Assembly: GCA_964469505.1 (NCBI GenBank)
Contig: CAYXZO010000044.1
Span: 1 to 18,838 of the forward strand
Origin: CAYXZO01 sp964469505
Lineage (GTDB): Bacteria > Fidelibacterota > UBA8477 > JABMPR01
Length of the DNA: 18,838 nt
Reading direction: 5' to 3'
The position numbers were made by a program, and so were the translations under genes. The notes under the pieces are model-generated. The model saw only the letters and a list, made by a program, of their open reading frames with translations, was not told the DNA's origin and ran no database searches. This document shows, piece after piece, positions 1 through 8,267 of the stretch. Position 1 is the stretch's first letter. Each line of letters begins with the position of its first letter.

Positions 1-1
1 T

Positions 2-799
2 GACAGCCTCAGCACCCTGCTGGTTGTGGATAATAAAAGTGTCCTCCGAAAAAATATTCCTTTTTTGCTCCGACAAACCCAATTACTGGACTACTTCGGC
101 TTCAGGAAAGATAGCGTTTATACCTTTCAACTTGAATCATATGACGGCCACCCCAGCCAAATTGATATACTACCAGAACTCGTCCAATCAACCGACTTAC
201 TGGCCGTAAGAACTCCCGCTAAACCCCTCTACCTGCAAAATCCCCAAATGCCCTATTGGGGCAAATACATTCCAGAAGATTCTATTTACTATGCCCAGTA
301 CAACCGCTGTATCGATGTGGATACTAATTCTTTTGAAAATTTTACCGGGAATATCTTTGCTGCTGTTCGCCAGGGTAAGGCTAAGAAACTTATCTTTGAT
401 ATGCAATTCAACCCCGGCGGCGCCTCCTATCAGGGTACCAGGTTCATTAGAAAGTTGGCCAAAACTTCTATCAACCGGCGCGGAAAACTTTTCGTCGTGA
501 TCGGCCGCCGAACCTTTTCTTCAGCTATCATTAATACATATGACTTTAAACGTTATACCCACGCCCTTCTCATAGGGGAAGAAACCTCAGCTCGCCCCAA
601 TCATTATGGCGATATTAAAAGATTAAAACTCCCTACCTCGGGAGTGGAGATAAACTATTCAACTAAATTTTTCGAACTTGATAAAAATCATCCTGACGCT
701 AAAACTGTTCGGCCGGATATGCTCGTGGAACGCAGTTTTGCCGATTATCTGAACGGTGTAGATCCGGTCTATGAATACATAAAAAATTACTTTCATTAG
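2..799 (+). CDS. S41-family peptidase-like protein, 5'-truncated by the window edge
   Basis: The C-terminal 257 or more residues of a protein whose reading frame stays open to the first bases of the window, so the gene probably begins upstream; the GTG at 26 is only the first possible in-window start. Numbering from that GTG, residues 121-133 (KLIFDMQFNPGGA) match the 'DLRxNxGG' strand and turn of tail-specific (S41) proteases. Residues 156-168 (FVVIGRRTFSSAI) match the block that carries the nucleophilic serine (S165 or S166). Residues 182-214 (LLIGEETSARPNHYG... then YSTKFF) match the usual following substrate-binding strands, and 'VRPDM' near 229 matches the family's C-terminal 'PD' segment. 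No signal peptide can be judged because the N-terminus is missing. The DNA is clearly more AT-rich than the aromatic genes and lies on the opposite strand, so it is not part of that pathway. Its substrate is unknown. Confidence 0.7.
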   Translation, partial: DSLSTLLVVDNKSVLRKNIPFLLRQTQLLDYFGFRKDSVYTFQLESYDGHPSQIDILPELVQSTDLLAVRTPAKPLYLQNPQMPYWGKYIPEDSIYYAQYNRCIDVDTNSFENFTGNIFAAVRQGKAKKLIFDMQFNPGGASYQGTRFIRKLAKTSINRRGKLFVVIGRRTFSSAIINTYDFKRYTHALLIGEETSARPNHYGDIKRLKLPTSGVEINYSTKFFELDKNHPDAKTVRPDMLVERSFADYLNGVDPVYEYIKNYFH

Positions 800-821
800 C
801 GGCTGGATGTTTATCTGAAAC

Positions 822-847
822 CCTGCAAAAAGCAGTTTTTGCGCAGG
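822..847 (+). terminator. candidate (possibly bidirectional) terminator hairpin
   Basis: Inverted repeat 23 bases after the S41-like stop codon. GCAAAAA (825-831) pairs with TTTTTGC (836-842) across a GCAG loop, and the stem can be extended by CCT (822-824) with AGG (845-847) past a two-base bulge. It is followed on the plus strand by ACATTTTT (848-855). The stem is A/T-rich, so it is not a classical strong terminator. Its position between convergent genes would suit ending transcripts from both sides. No better hairpin was seen nearer the bcrD stop. Confidence 0.4.
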
Positions 848-1054
848 ACATTTTTATTAGATCTCTACCAATTTTAATTAACAAATAATTGAGATGTGCA
901 ATCAGTAATGCCTAGCCGGAAAATGATTTAGAAGCTTCCTGCGAAAGCGACTCCATTGAACAGGTTAGCGCGATCTGAACAAGATAAGCAACCTTGGGCG
1001 AAACATTTGTACCCTACATCTCCATATCCTCATGGTGCCGCGCTGAGAGCTGTT

Positions 1055-1891
1055 TTAAGTTGCAGTCTTAACCCGCGCCGCCTGCTCCCTCCGCTGCAAA
1101 ATCTCCCACCGCCGGGCACCCCATAAGGCCGCGCCGATGGCCCCGGCGTAAAGGGCCTGCTCCGGGGTCAGAATCTCGATCCCCGGATCCCTCTCCCGCA
1201 AACGATCCTCCAACGCCTTGACCAAACCGGCATCCATGGCCAACCCGCCGGTGAGGGTCAACGGCGAGACTACATCGAAGGTGGCCAGCAATTTCCCCGC
1301 CCGCTGGGCCACCGAATCGTGAATCCCCCGCAAAATATTCGGTAACGACACCCCCTGGGAGACCAGGTTGATTACGTCCGTTTCCGCCAGTACGGCGCAG
1401 ATGGTGGACGGAGCCCGGGGCTCTGTGGCTTGTAACGACAACTGGGGAATCTCGTCGATGGTTACCCCCAGGTAGCGGGCGATGTTCTCCAGGAATTGAC
1501 CCGTGCCCGAGGCGCACTGGCTGGTCATTTTGTACTGCACCACCTTGCCTTTCTCGTCCAGCTTCAAAGCCCGGATGTGCAAGGCTCCCAGGTCCAGCAC
1601 GCTGGCGGTCTGGGGATAAAAATACCGCGCCCCCCGGGCGTGGCAGGTCATGCTGTAGAAATGCCCGTCCCGCTGCTCCACTGCTTCGCCTTCCCCGGTG
1701 GAGGCCAGGTAGGTGATTTTCTCCAAAGGAAATCCTTTTTCCGCTACCCGCTTGAGCAAGTTATTCACTACCTCCACCGGGTTGCGTTTACGGATGCGTT
1801 CCGTCATGGTAAGGAGAATTTCCTCACCCGGCATTTCCATTACCACCAGCTTCACCGAGCTGGCGCCCACGTCACAACCGGCTACGATCAT
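1055..1891 (-). CDS. bcrD: Benzoyl-CoA reductase, activator-module subunit D (BcrD-like)
   Basis: 278 aa, close to the usual length of about 280 for BcrD. One of the two ASKHA-fold ATPase subunits that bind a bridging [4Fe-4S] cluster and drive electrons into the BcrBC ring-reducing module at the cost of ATP. The N-terminal nucleotide-binding motif is GCDVGASSVKLV (5-16). The cluster-ligand cysteines expected for this family are C126 (in SQCASGTGQF) and C165 (in STICAVLAETDV). A second phosphate motif, LTLTGG, lies near residue 212. The segment after the first domain reads VLDLGALHIRA (98-108) where BcrA and the second activator in this window have DIGGQD; as far as I recall, GALH is typical of BcrD. 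The ATG overlaps the bcrA stop in an ATGA, and GGGAG lies five bases upstream. It is the last gene of the operon. Confidence 0.93.
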   Translation of the reverse strand: MIVAGCDVGASSVKLVVMEMPGEEILLTMTERIRKRNPVEVVNNLLKRVAEKGFPLEKITYLASTGEGEAVEQRDGHFYSMTCHARGARYFYPQTASVLDLGALHIRALKLDEKGKVVQYKMTSQCASGTGQFLENIARYLGVTIDEIPQLSLQATEPRAPSTICAVLAETDVINLVSQGVSLPNILRGIHDSVAQRAGKLLATFDVVSPLTLTGGLAMDAGLVKALEDRLRERDPGIEILTPEQALYAGAIGAALWGARRWEILQRREQAARVKTAT

Positions 1892-3108
1892 AGCAACTCC
1901 CTGGCGAAAAAGGCGGCGCCCAACGCGCCCATGTAAATTGAATCGGGATGGATGTTCAAGGTTATCTCGGAATAATTCTTGGCCACCAATTCCTTAAGCA
2001 GCATCACCACTGCTTCGTTGTTGGCCACGCCCCCGGTGAAAGTGAACTCGTTGAACACTCCCCCGGAGCGGGCCAATAGCGACATGGCCCGGAGCACGAT
2101 GGCCCGGTGCAAGCCCAGCAAGATTTCCTCCTTCTTTTCCCCGGCGTAAAGCAGACTCCGCAACTCCGCTCCGGCGAAGACGGTACAGGTGGAGGTGATT
2201 GGGATGTAACGGCAGGCGGAGCAGGCGGTGGCCCCCAACTCCGGCAGCCCCAGGGCCAGTTCTTCCGCCACGTAGCCCAGGTACCGCCCGCAACCCGCGG
2301 CGCAACGGTCGTTCATGAAAAAGGAGCGCACCACCCCTTTCTCCCCCAACTGAATAGCCTTGGTATCCTGACCGCCGATGTCCAGCACCGTGCGGGTGTT
2401 GGGGAAGAAGTAGTAAGCCCCCCGGGCGTGGCACAGAATCTCCGAACGGATCTGCTCCTCCGGAAAAGGCAAGAGCTGCCGTCCGTAGCCGGTGCCCACC
2501 TGCACCGCTGGCTCCATCTGGGTGTGGGTGAAATCGTTCAGCAGCTCTTTTTCTTCCAGCAGAATGCTCTCCGGGGAGATGGGATAGACCTCATTCTCCA
2601 CCGCCACCAGGGCTTTGTCCAGCAGCCCCAGAAAGAATTCCGCGTCCAGCCGGCCCGCGGGTAGAAAGAGTTCCACCGCTTCCAGATAGAACACCGTCAT
2701 GAAATCCTTGAAGAATTTGGACCGGTCCGTGAGCTCCGCTTGGGTGGCGGGGCGGGTCAGGCAATCTTCCACGTAAGCGGTCATTTTTTCCACCGCTTCC
2801 CGGGCGGCGCTGTCATCCCGGGGCGCCAGCTTGAGCAGGCGCTGGGACAGTTCGTGATGCTTGTGGCGGTAGTCTTGCAGGTGATAATTCAGTTCCAGTT
2901 TACGCCGTTCCGCCTCATCCAGGCCCCCGATTTCGCACATGCGGTTGAAACGGGCGTTGGTGAGGGCCTCGTGGGTGGCGATTTTGGTGGCCATCTCGTA
3001 GTTACTACGAGTGTTGGTGATACCCTTGCCGATGATCTGCCCGTCAGGGTCCAGCACCACCGCTTTGCAGGTGGTACTGCCCAGATCGATGCCGACACAA
3101 ACTTTCAT
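1888..3108 (-). CDS. bcrA: Benzoyl-CoA reductase, activator-module subunit A (BcrA-like)
   Basis: 406 aa. ATPase/electron-activating subunit that pairs with BcrD. Motifs: GIDLGSTTCKAVV (6-18) for phosphate binding; DIGGQDTKAI (243-252); cluster cysteines C269 (NDRCAAGCGRYL) and C308 (STCTVFAGAEL); FTGGVANN (357-364) as the second nucleotide-binding loop. Residues of about 50-200 form a largely charged, helical insertion between the halves of the first domain. This is absent from short activators such as HgdC and BcrD and is characteristic of BcrA-type subunits, which are longer (about 400-440 aa). Extra cysteines C296 and C299 (TACSAC) lie near the cluster region. The start is the ATG in a 4-base ATGA overlap with bcrB; its Shine-Dalgarno sequence is weak, so translational coupling is likely. 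Confidence 0.94.
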   Translation of the reverse strand: MKVCVGIDLGSTTCKAVVLDPDGQIIGKGITNTRSNYEMATKIATHEALTNARFNRMCEIGGLDEAERRKLELNYHLQDYRHKHHELSQRLLKLAPRDDSAAREAVEKMTAYVEDCLTRPATQAELTDRSKFFKDFMTVFYLEAVELFLPAGRLDAEFFLGLLDKALVAVENEVYPISPESILLEEKELLNDFTHTQMEPAVQVGTGYGRQLLPFPEEQIRSEILCHARGAYYFFPNTRTVLDIGGQDTKAIQLGEKGVVRSFFMNDRCAAGCGRYLGYVAEELALGLPELGATACSACRYIPITSTCTVFAGAELRSLLYAGEKKEEILLGLHRAIVLRAMSLLARSGGVFNEFTFTGGVANNEAVVMLLKELVAKNYSEITLNIHPDSIYMGALGAAFFARELL

Positions 3109-4391
3109 GCCAGTTTCCGTTTCTGTTCAATCATCTGAAAGTATGAGTCCAACCGGTTCTTAAGGTGGGCGTGGGAGTAGTACCGGGGGTCCACCAGGTC
3201 TGATTCGATGAAGCCCACCGGCACCCCGGTGCGTTTTTCCACCTCCTGGAGAATCAACAACTGCCCGGCGGAAAAGGAATTGCAGCTCTTGATGGAATTC
3301 ACCACGAACCCGTCGGCCTGGTATTCCTCGATGTAGCGACAAATGAGATCGATGCGGCTGGGGAGGTTGAGGTTGGTGTAGCACCCCAGGCAATACTCGG
3401 CGAAGCTCTCCAGCGGCCGCTTGGGATCGTGGCGAAAGCCGTTGTCGTAAATGCCTCCCACCCGGGTGTAGGTGGAGGCCACCGCCACGGCGTTGTGGCT
3501 GTAGAAAAGTTTCCAGAAATCGCGAAAGCTGGTCCAGTTGGGCGGTCCTTCCACCACCAGGCGGTAGCGTTCTTCCTGCAGGTCGCCCTCAGGCGTGATG
3601 GGACCTTGCCCCTTCCGGATTCGCTCCTCGATTTCCCGCTTCAATTGCCGGTAATATTCCACTGCTTCGGGCGTGCCCCGGAAGGCGGTGAAAATGGGGG
3701 AGATGTAGTACACCCCCCCGAAGTAGCCGTCGATGGGCGACGGTACGTGCTTGGCGCTGCTCATACATTCCACGAACAGTTCTTCCGCCTCCACCGACCG
3801 TCGGCACATCTCCTCGATGCGCTCCGGATCGTACTTTTTGCCCGAAACCCGCTCCATGGCGGGGATTACTTCTTCTTTCAACTGGTGCACGATGTAATCC
3901 ACCATTTCCGGCGTAATGGCGCCATCGGCCTGGTAGGGCACGTGGAGCATGACGATGGGACAATCGTACATGAACTTCAAATTCTCGAACCATTTGAGAA
4001 AAGTGAAACAGCCAGTGTAGGAGAGAAGAATCAAGTCCGGCGGCGGCAATTTCTGGCCCGTGGGACCGATATTGCCGGAAAGCAGCATGCCCACGTCGCA
4101 TTTCACGTAAGTGCACACATCCTCGGAATGGCCGAATTTCTCAGCGGTGTGGATGAATTGCATGGAGCGTTTGCGCATGGCGGACTGCAAGGCATTGATT
4201 TCCGGGTAAACCGGCAACATATCGAAGGAAAGGATCAGCTCGGTGAGGTTACCGGGGACGAAAGTGTACACCACCTTCTTGCCCGTTTCGGGGGCCCGGG
4301 CCAGCTCCTGGTAATAATTGGCCATCATCTGCTTCTGCAGGAGCATGGAGGTGTCTTTTTTCACCGCCGGCTTGGTTGCTGTCTGCGTCAC
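3105..4391 (-). CDS. bcrB: Benzoyl-CoA reductase, substrate-reducing subunit B (BcrB-like)
   Basis: 428 aa from the preferred GTG start at 4391. HgdB/FldB-fold (2-hydroxyacyl-CoA dehydratase D-component) subunit that with BcrC binds benzoyl-CoA and dearomatises it to cyclohexa-1,5-diene-1-carbonyl-CoA. Cysteines conserved in this family appear at C93 and C98 (DVCTYVKCD), C128 (YTGCFTFLKW), C334 and C337 (YCLGCYTN) and C370 (IKSCNSFSAG); several should ligate FeS clusters. An in-frame GTG 18 bases upstream (4409) would give a 16-base overlap with bcrC. The GTG at 4391 is better because GGAGGA lies six bases before it, and it leaves a 2-base gap after the bcrC stop. The gene overlaps bcrA by four bases. 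No truncation or frameshift is seen. Confidence 0.94.
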   Translation of the reverse strand: MTQTATKPAVKKDTSMLLQKQMMANYYQELARAPETGKKVVYTFVPGNLTELILSFDMLPVYPEINALQSAMRKRSMQFIHTAEKFGHSEDVCTYVKCDVGMLLSGNIGPTGQKLPPPDLILLSYTGCFTFLKWFENLKFMYDCPIVMLHVPYQADGAITPEMVDYIVHQLKEEVIPAMERVSGKKYDPERIEEMCRRSVEAEELFVECMSSAKHVPSPIDGYFGGVYYISPIFTAFRGTPEAVEYYRQLKREIEERIRKGQGPITPEGDLQEERYRLVVEGPPNWTSFRDFWKLFYSHNAVAVASTYTRVGGIYDNGFRHDPKRPLESFAEYCLGCYTNLNLPSRIDLICRYIEEYQADGFVVNSIKSCNSFSAGQLLILQEVEKRTGVPVGFIESDLVDPRYYSHAHLKNRLDSYFQMIEQKRKLA

Positions 4392-4393
4392 GT

Positions 4394-5554
4394 TTAGTCC
4401 TCCACCCACAGGCGAATGGAATCGCTGAAGGTTCCGGCCTGTTCTCGGATTGGTTGATATTGTCCCGTGTTCTCGGCGTATTTGAAACTCATGGAAGGAA
4501 TTCCCGCCCGTTCCAGGGCTTTCTGCAGCATGGGCCTTTCCAGCAAGGCGGGATCACAGAATGAAGGCGCGGCGAAAATCACCCCGTCGATGTTATTGCG
4601 GCGCACCGTCTCGATCAAAGCCGCGCCCCGGTCGCTGTTTCCTTGATATTTAAATGCCAACGGCGGGGTTAATTCTAGATAGCCTTTTACCAGCGCGTCC
4701 AGGGGATCACCCTCTTCCGGCAGCGGCTCCCGAAACAGATGCACGCCGATGAGAAAATCGTGATCCACGATGTAACACCCCGCCAGCTCGATGGTTTTCA
4801 GCAGACCCATGGGCGGCTGCTCGCAGAAAGCGCCCACCACCAGCACCCGAATGTTGTCCTGCAGCTTGGCATCCCGCAGGTCGATGAGCCGCAGATATTC
4901 TTCCAGCAACTTCAAATGCTCTTCCACCGGCAGCACCAGGGCGCTGCGGAAGAAGTAGTAATATTCGTCGATGGGCACCAGGTGAGGCGTCTCCCGCCGC
5001 CGAGCTTTAAGTTGCTGTAGCGCTTCCCGCTGGCGATTCAAAAGCTTGATGGCTTCCCTTAAGCCGGCTTTGAATTCTTCATCGTATTCGCCGTGGACCA
5101 GTTTTACCAGGTGCAGCAATTCGTTGCGGTAGAATTGGCCGCCGATGTCCAGGGATAAATTCTGGGGTAGTTCCAGGTATTTGGCCCACTGGTGGGGGTA
5201 GAGCAGCTTCCACATTCCAGAGAGGTTGCGGATAACGTCGCAGATGGAGGGGAAAATGACCCCGCTGAAGTCCTTGTAAACTCCTTGCTGCGCCAGTTCG
5301 ATTACGCTGCGGGGCAAGTGGCAGATGTAAGACTGGTAGAAAGCGTCGCCCTGGACGATTTCTACGCCCAGTCCTCCGCCCCAGATGCCTACCGCCAGGC
5401 CGCCGGCGGCATGGATGATTTCCCGGGGGGCGTAGGCCGGCAGAAAGCCCACCAGGGGCGCGTCGGGATGGGCGGCCCGCCATTCTTGTACCACTTTCAG
5501 TTCCGGATCTTCAGAAACGTCGCGAATCCGTTGGATGATAGCCTCAAGCTCCAT
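4394..5554 (-). CDS. bcrC: Benzoyl-CoA reductase, substrate-reducing subunit C (BcrC-like)
   Basis: 386 aa, matching the roughly 385-residue BcrC family. HgdB/FldC-fold partner of BcrB in the ring-reducing module. Family landmarks are the N-terminal FLPAYAPREIIHAAGG (37-52), the conserved cysteine segments QSYICHLPRS (74-83) and FPSICDVIRN (101-110), and the C-terminal AAPSFCDPALLERP (328-341). The three cysteines C78, C105 and C333 are the likely cluster ligands; C244 and C260 are additional. The ATG overlaps the end of the upstream molybdenum-enzyme gene by 11 bases, so bcrC appears translationally tied to it. The order bcrC-bcrB-bcrA-bcrD is that known for the ATP-dependent class I enzymes of the Thauera/Rhodopseudomonas type. 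Confidence 0.94.
   Translation of the reverse strand: MELEAIIQRIRDVSEDPELKVVQEWRAAHPDAPLVGFLPAYAPREIIHAAGGLAVGIWGGGLGVEIVQGDAFYQSYICHLPRSVIELAQQGVYKDFSGVIFPSICDVIRNLSGMWKLLYPHQWAKYLELPQNLSLDIGGQFYRNELLHLVKLVHGEYDEEFKAGLREAIKLLNRQREALQQLKARRRETPHLVPIDEYYYFFRSALVLPVEEHLKLLEEYLRLIDLRDAKLQDNIRVLVVGAFCEQPPMGLLKTIELAGCYIVDHDFLIGVHLFREPLPEEGDPLDALVKGYLELTPPLAFKYQGNSDRGAALIETVRRNNIDGVIFAAPSFCDPALLERPMLQKALERAGIPSMSFKYAENTGQYQPIREQAGTFSDSIRLWVED
4398..4403 (-). promoter_or_regulatory. ribosome binding site that sets the bcrB start
   Basis: GGAGGA on the minus strand, six bases before the GTG at 4391 and too far downstream to serve the alternative GTG at 4409. It lies within the last codons of bcrC, which supports translational coupling of the two subunits. 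Confidence 0.7.
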
Positions 5555-8267
5555 TCAGTTTTCCCAATCCTTGCAGAATTTTCTGGGGAGTTATGGGCAA
5601 AGAAGTGACTCGCACGGCTACGGCATCGAACACAGCGTTGGCGATGGCCCCCATGACCGGCAGAATAGTCCCCTCGCCCACTTCCTTGGCGCCGAAGGGC
5701 CCGTTGGGATCGGTACTGTCCACCGCCACGCTGGTGATTTCCGGGGCGTCGGCGAAAGTGGGCAGCAGGTAATCGTGGAAATTGGGGTTCCGCAAATGCC
5801 CGTCGTGCTGCACCACCTTTTCCAGCAGGGTTTCACCCTGACCCATGACCAGGGCGCCCTCCACCTGTCCCAGGAAGGTGGCGGGATTGATCACGGTACC
5901 CGAATCGTGGGCGGCGTAGAAATGATCCACTTGCACCTGACCCGTTTCGGGATCCACCGTAACCTCCGCGGCGATGGCGCAGAAGCTGTACGCCGGGGAA
6001 GGTCCCACCGCCGCTCCTTTGAATTTGCCGCCCAGGGGCGGGGGCGAATAGCTGCCGGCGCCCAGTAAGGGGCCGTGGTGCTGGTAATATTCTCGAGCTA
6101 CTTCGTGAAAAGGACGTGTAGTGGCACCGTCGGAGATATTTCCATCAGTAAAAGTCAGGTCCTGGGCGTTTGAATTGATTTCTTCCCGCCAGAATTGCGT
6201 CAGTTTATGCTTTATCTCCTGGGCGGCGGATACGATGGCGTTCCCCACCATGAAGGTCACCCGGGAAGCGTAGGCTCCCAGATCGATGGGACCTAAAGCG
6301 GTATCCGCCGCCAGAATGGAAACCTGTTCGTATTCCACCCCCAGGGCGGAAGCGGCGATTTGACACAACACCGTGTCCGAGCCCTGGCCAATGTCCGGCG
6401 CCTGGGTGTGGAGAAAGACGCGCTGTCCGTCTTCGGCCACCCGTAGGGTGCAGGCGGAATGGGGCAAATCGCCCCGCACGATGGGATAAGCCGCGCCGGA
6501 AATGAAGCTCCCCGCCGCCATCCCGATGCCCTTACCGAAGGGCAGTTTACCGTATTTGCGGCGGAAGTCGGCGATTTCGTCCAGCTTTTCCAGGCACTCC
6601 CGCATGGCGCAACTGGTAACCTGCAGGTCGTTCACGGTACGGTGCCCCGGCCCAATGGCGTTCCGCAGGCGCAGGGTGAGGGGATCGATACCCAGATCCC
6701 GGGCGGTCATATCCAGTTGGGATTCGAAGGCGAAGCGGGGCTGAGGTGTGCCGTTGCCCCGCTGGGCACCGCAGGTGGGCAGGTTGGTGTGTACCCGATA
6801 ACCATCGAAGCGGAAGTTGGGCAGCTCGTAGGGAATAGTCAGCAGGGCCCCCGAATAGTAAGCAGTGATGATGCCGTAACTGGTGTAGGCTCCGCCGTCC
6901 AGGGTGATCTCGGCGTGAGTGCCCAACAAGCGCCCCTCTTTATCGAAAGCGGTCTTCAACTTCATTTCCTGGGCGTGCCGCCCCCGTCCGTGGTGGAAAA
7001 CTTGGCGGCGGTCCATCACCATCAACACCGGTCGGCGCAGCCTCTCGGCGGCGATCACCGCCAGAAAATCCAGTTTGGTGACTTCCGCCTTGCCCCCGAA
7101 ACCACCGCCCATGGCCGGTTTGATTACCCGCAGGCGGCTCATGGGAATGTCCAGAACCCGCGCAACCTGGTACTGCACGTAATGGGGAGTCTGACTGGCG
7201 GTCCAGAGCTGAATCAAATCATCTTCCACCAGCGCCAGGGCCGCCGGAGGTTCCAGATAGGCCTGATGGGTGCGCTGGCCCTGGAAAACATCTTCCCGCA
7301 CCAGCTTCGCCTGGGCAAAAGCCTGCTCCACATCGCCGAAGTCGTGATGTATTTCGGTATTGACGTTGCGGGGAAAGCGTTCGTGGAGTTGGGGTGCCTG
7401 GGGTTCTTGAGCCCGAGCTGGATCAGTCACCGGTTGCAGGGGCTCATATTCCACCCGCACCAGCTCCGCGGCCTGCTCCGCCAGCTCCGGGGTTTCAGCG
7501 AAAACGGCCGCCACCGGCTCACCCACGTGGCGCACGAAATCTTGGGGCAGAATGGTCTCATCGTAGCGGGCGGGTGATACACCGTAAGGTGTCTGGGGAA
7601 CATCCGCGGCGGTGAGAGCCAGCACCACGCCCTCCAGTTCCAACGCGGGACCGGGGTCCACATGCAGAATCCGGGCGTAGGGGTGAGGGCTGGTGACCAG
7701 CGCCCCGTAAACCAGACCGGGGAAGTACAGATCGGCGGTGTATTGGGCCCGGCCCGTAACCTTGGCGCGGATATCTTTACGGACCACCGGCTTGCCGATG
7801 CTGCCTTGGGTGGCAACCTGATCGTAGCGCGGTTCTTCTCCCAAGAGAGCCTGGAGAATGCGCTGGTAGCCGGTACACCGACAGAGGTGGCCGCTCAATT
7901 CCCGCCGGATTTTTTCGGGAGAAAGCTCCCGACCGTTTTCTAGTAAGGCTGTGCTGGAAACCACAATTCCCGGAGCGCAATAGCCGCATTGGAAAGCGTT
8001 GTAACGGGCAAAGATTTCCTGGATGGGGTGGTCGATGCCTTCTATGGTGGTGATGCGGCAACCGTCGGCTTCCACCGTCAGCACCAGGCAGGAGTTCACC
8101 GGTTTGCCATCCAGCAGAATGGTACAGGCGCCGCAGTCCCCGGTGTCACAGCCCCGTTTGGCGCCCGTCAAATGCAGCCGCCGTCGGAGGGTGTCCAGCA
8201 ACAGCTCGTGGCTGGGCACGTCCAGGAGGTGTTTGTCACCGTTGATGAACAGGGTGATTTCAGGCAT
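5544..8267 (-). CDS. Xanthine-dehydrogenase-family enzyme, fused 2x[2Fe-2S] and molybdenum-cofactor subunits (4-hydroxybenzoyl-CoA reductase-like)
   Basis: 907 aa from the ATG at 8267. Residues 1-150 are the small FeS subunit: C40, C45, C48 and C60 bind a plant-type [2Fe-2S], and C94, C97, C129 and C131 the second [2Fe-2S]. After a short linker (about 150-157) the large molybdopterin-binding subunit begins (GKPVVRKDIRAKVTG, 159-172). It has GGGFGGK (387-393), GAQRGNG (500-506, with an arginine at 503 in the usual active-site loop) and AKEVGEG (860-866, catalytic glutamate at 865). In classical HcrABC these are separate HcrC and HcrA chains; here they are one. A reading frame opens 57 bases upstream, but that part lies over the FAD-subunit gene, whereas ATG 8267 follows GGAAGGAAGAGG at close spacing and overlaps the FAD gene by only 8 bases. 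The likely role is reductive removal of a ring hydroxyl from an aromatic acyl-CoA before BCR. The substrate is inferred from context only; other hydroxylases of this family cannot be excluded. Confidence 0.85.
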   Translation of the reverse strand: MPEITLFINGDKHLLDVPSHELLLDTLRRRLHLTGAKRGCDTGDCGACTILLDGKPVNSCLVLTVEADGCRITTIEGIDHPIQEIFARYNAFQCGYCAPGIVVSSTALLENGRELSPEKIRRELSGHLCRCTGYQRILQALLGEEPRYDQVATQGSIGKPVVRKDIRAKVTGRAQYTADLYFPGLVYGALVTSPHPYARILHVDPGPALELEGVVLALTAADVPQTPYGVSPARYDETILPQDFVRHVGEPVAAVFAETPELAEQAAELVRVEYEPLQPVTDPARAQEPQAPQLHERFPRNVNTEIHHDFGDVEQAFAQAKLVREDVFQGQRTHQAYLEPPAALALVEDDLIQLWTASQTPHYVQYQVARVLDIPMSRLRVIKPAMGGGFGGKAEVTKLDFLAVIAAERLRRPVLMVMDRRQVFHHGRGRHAQEMKLKTAFDKEGRLLGTHAEITLDGGAYTSYGIITAYYSGALLTIPYELPNFRFDGYRVHTNLPTCGAQRGNGTPQPRFAFESQLDMTARDLGIDPLTLRLRNAIGPGHRTVNDLQVTSCAMRECLEKLDEIADFRRKYGKLPFGKGIGMAAGSFISGAAYPIVRGDLPHSACTLRVAEDGQRVFLHTQAPDIGQGSDTVLCQIAASALGVEYEQVSILAADTALGPIDLGAYASRVTFMVGNAIVSAAQEIKHKLTQFWREEINSNAQDLTFTDGNISDGATTRPFHEVAREYYQHHGPLLGAGSYSPPPLGGKFKGAAVGPSPAYSFCAIAAEVTVDPETGQVQVDHFYAAHDSGTVINPATFLGQVEGALVMGQGETLLEKVVQHDGHLRNPNFHDYLLPTFADAPEITSVAVDSTDPNGPFGAKEVGEGTILPVMGAIANAVFDAVAVRVTSLPITPQKILQGLGKLNGA

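Noticed and set aside
24..209. Small plus-strand ORF starting TTG at 24
   Set aside because: It is out of frame inside the S41-like gene, has no family resemblance, and the overlapping frame carries the conserved motifs.
6459..7577. Long plus-strand open frame (372 codons) opposite the molybdenum subunit
   Set aside because: It is the antisense of a gene with full catalytic motifs; its translation is histidine/glycine/proline-rich with no domain, a GC-codon shadow. The plus-strand frames at 3429-4397, 12395-13285 and 2107-2664 are rejected for the same reason.
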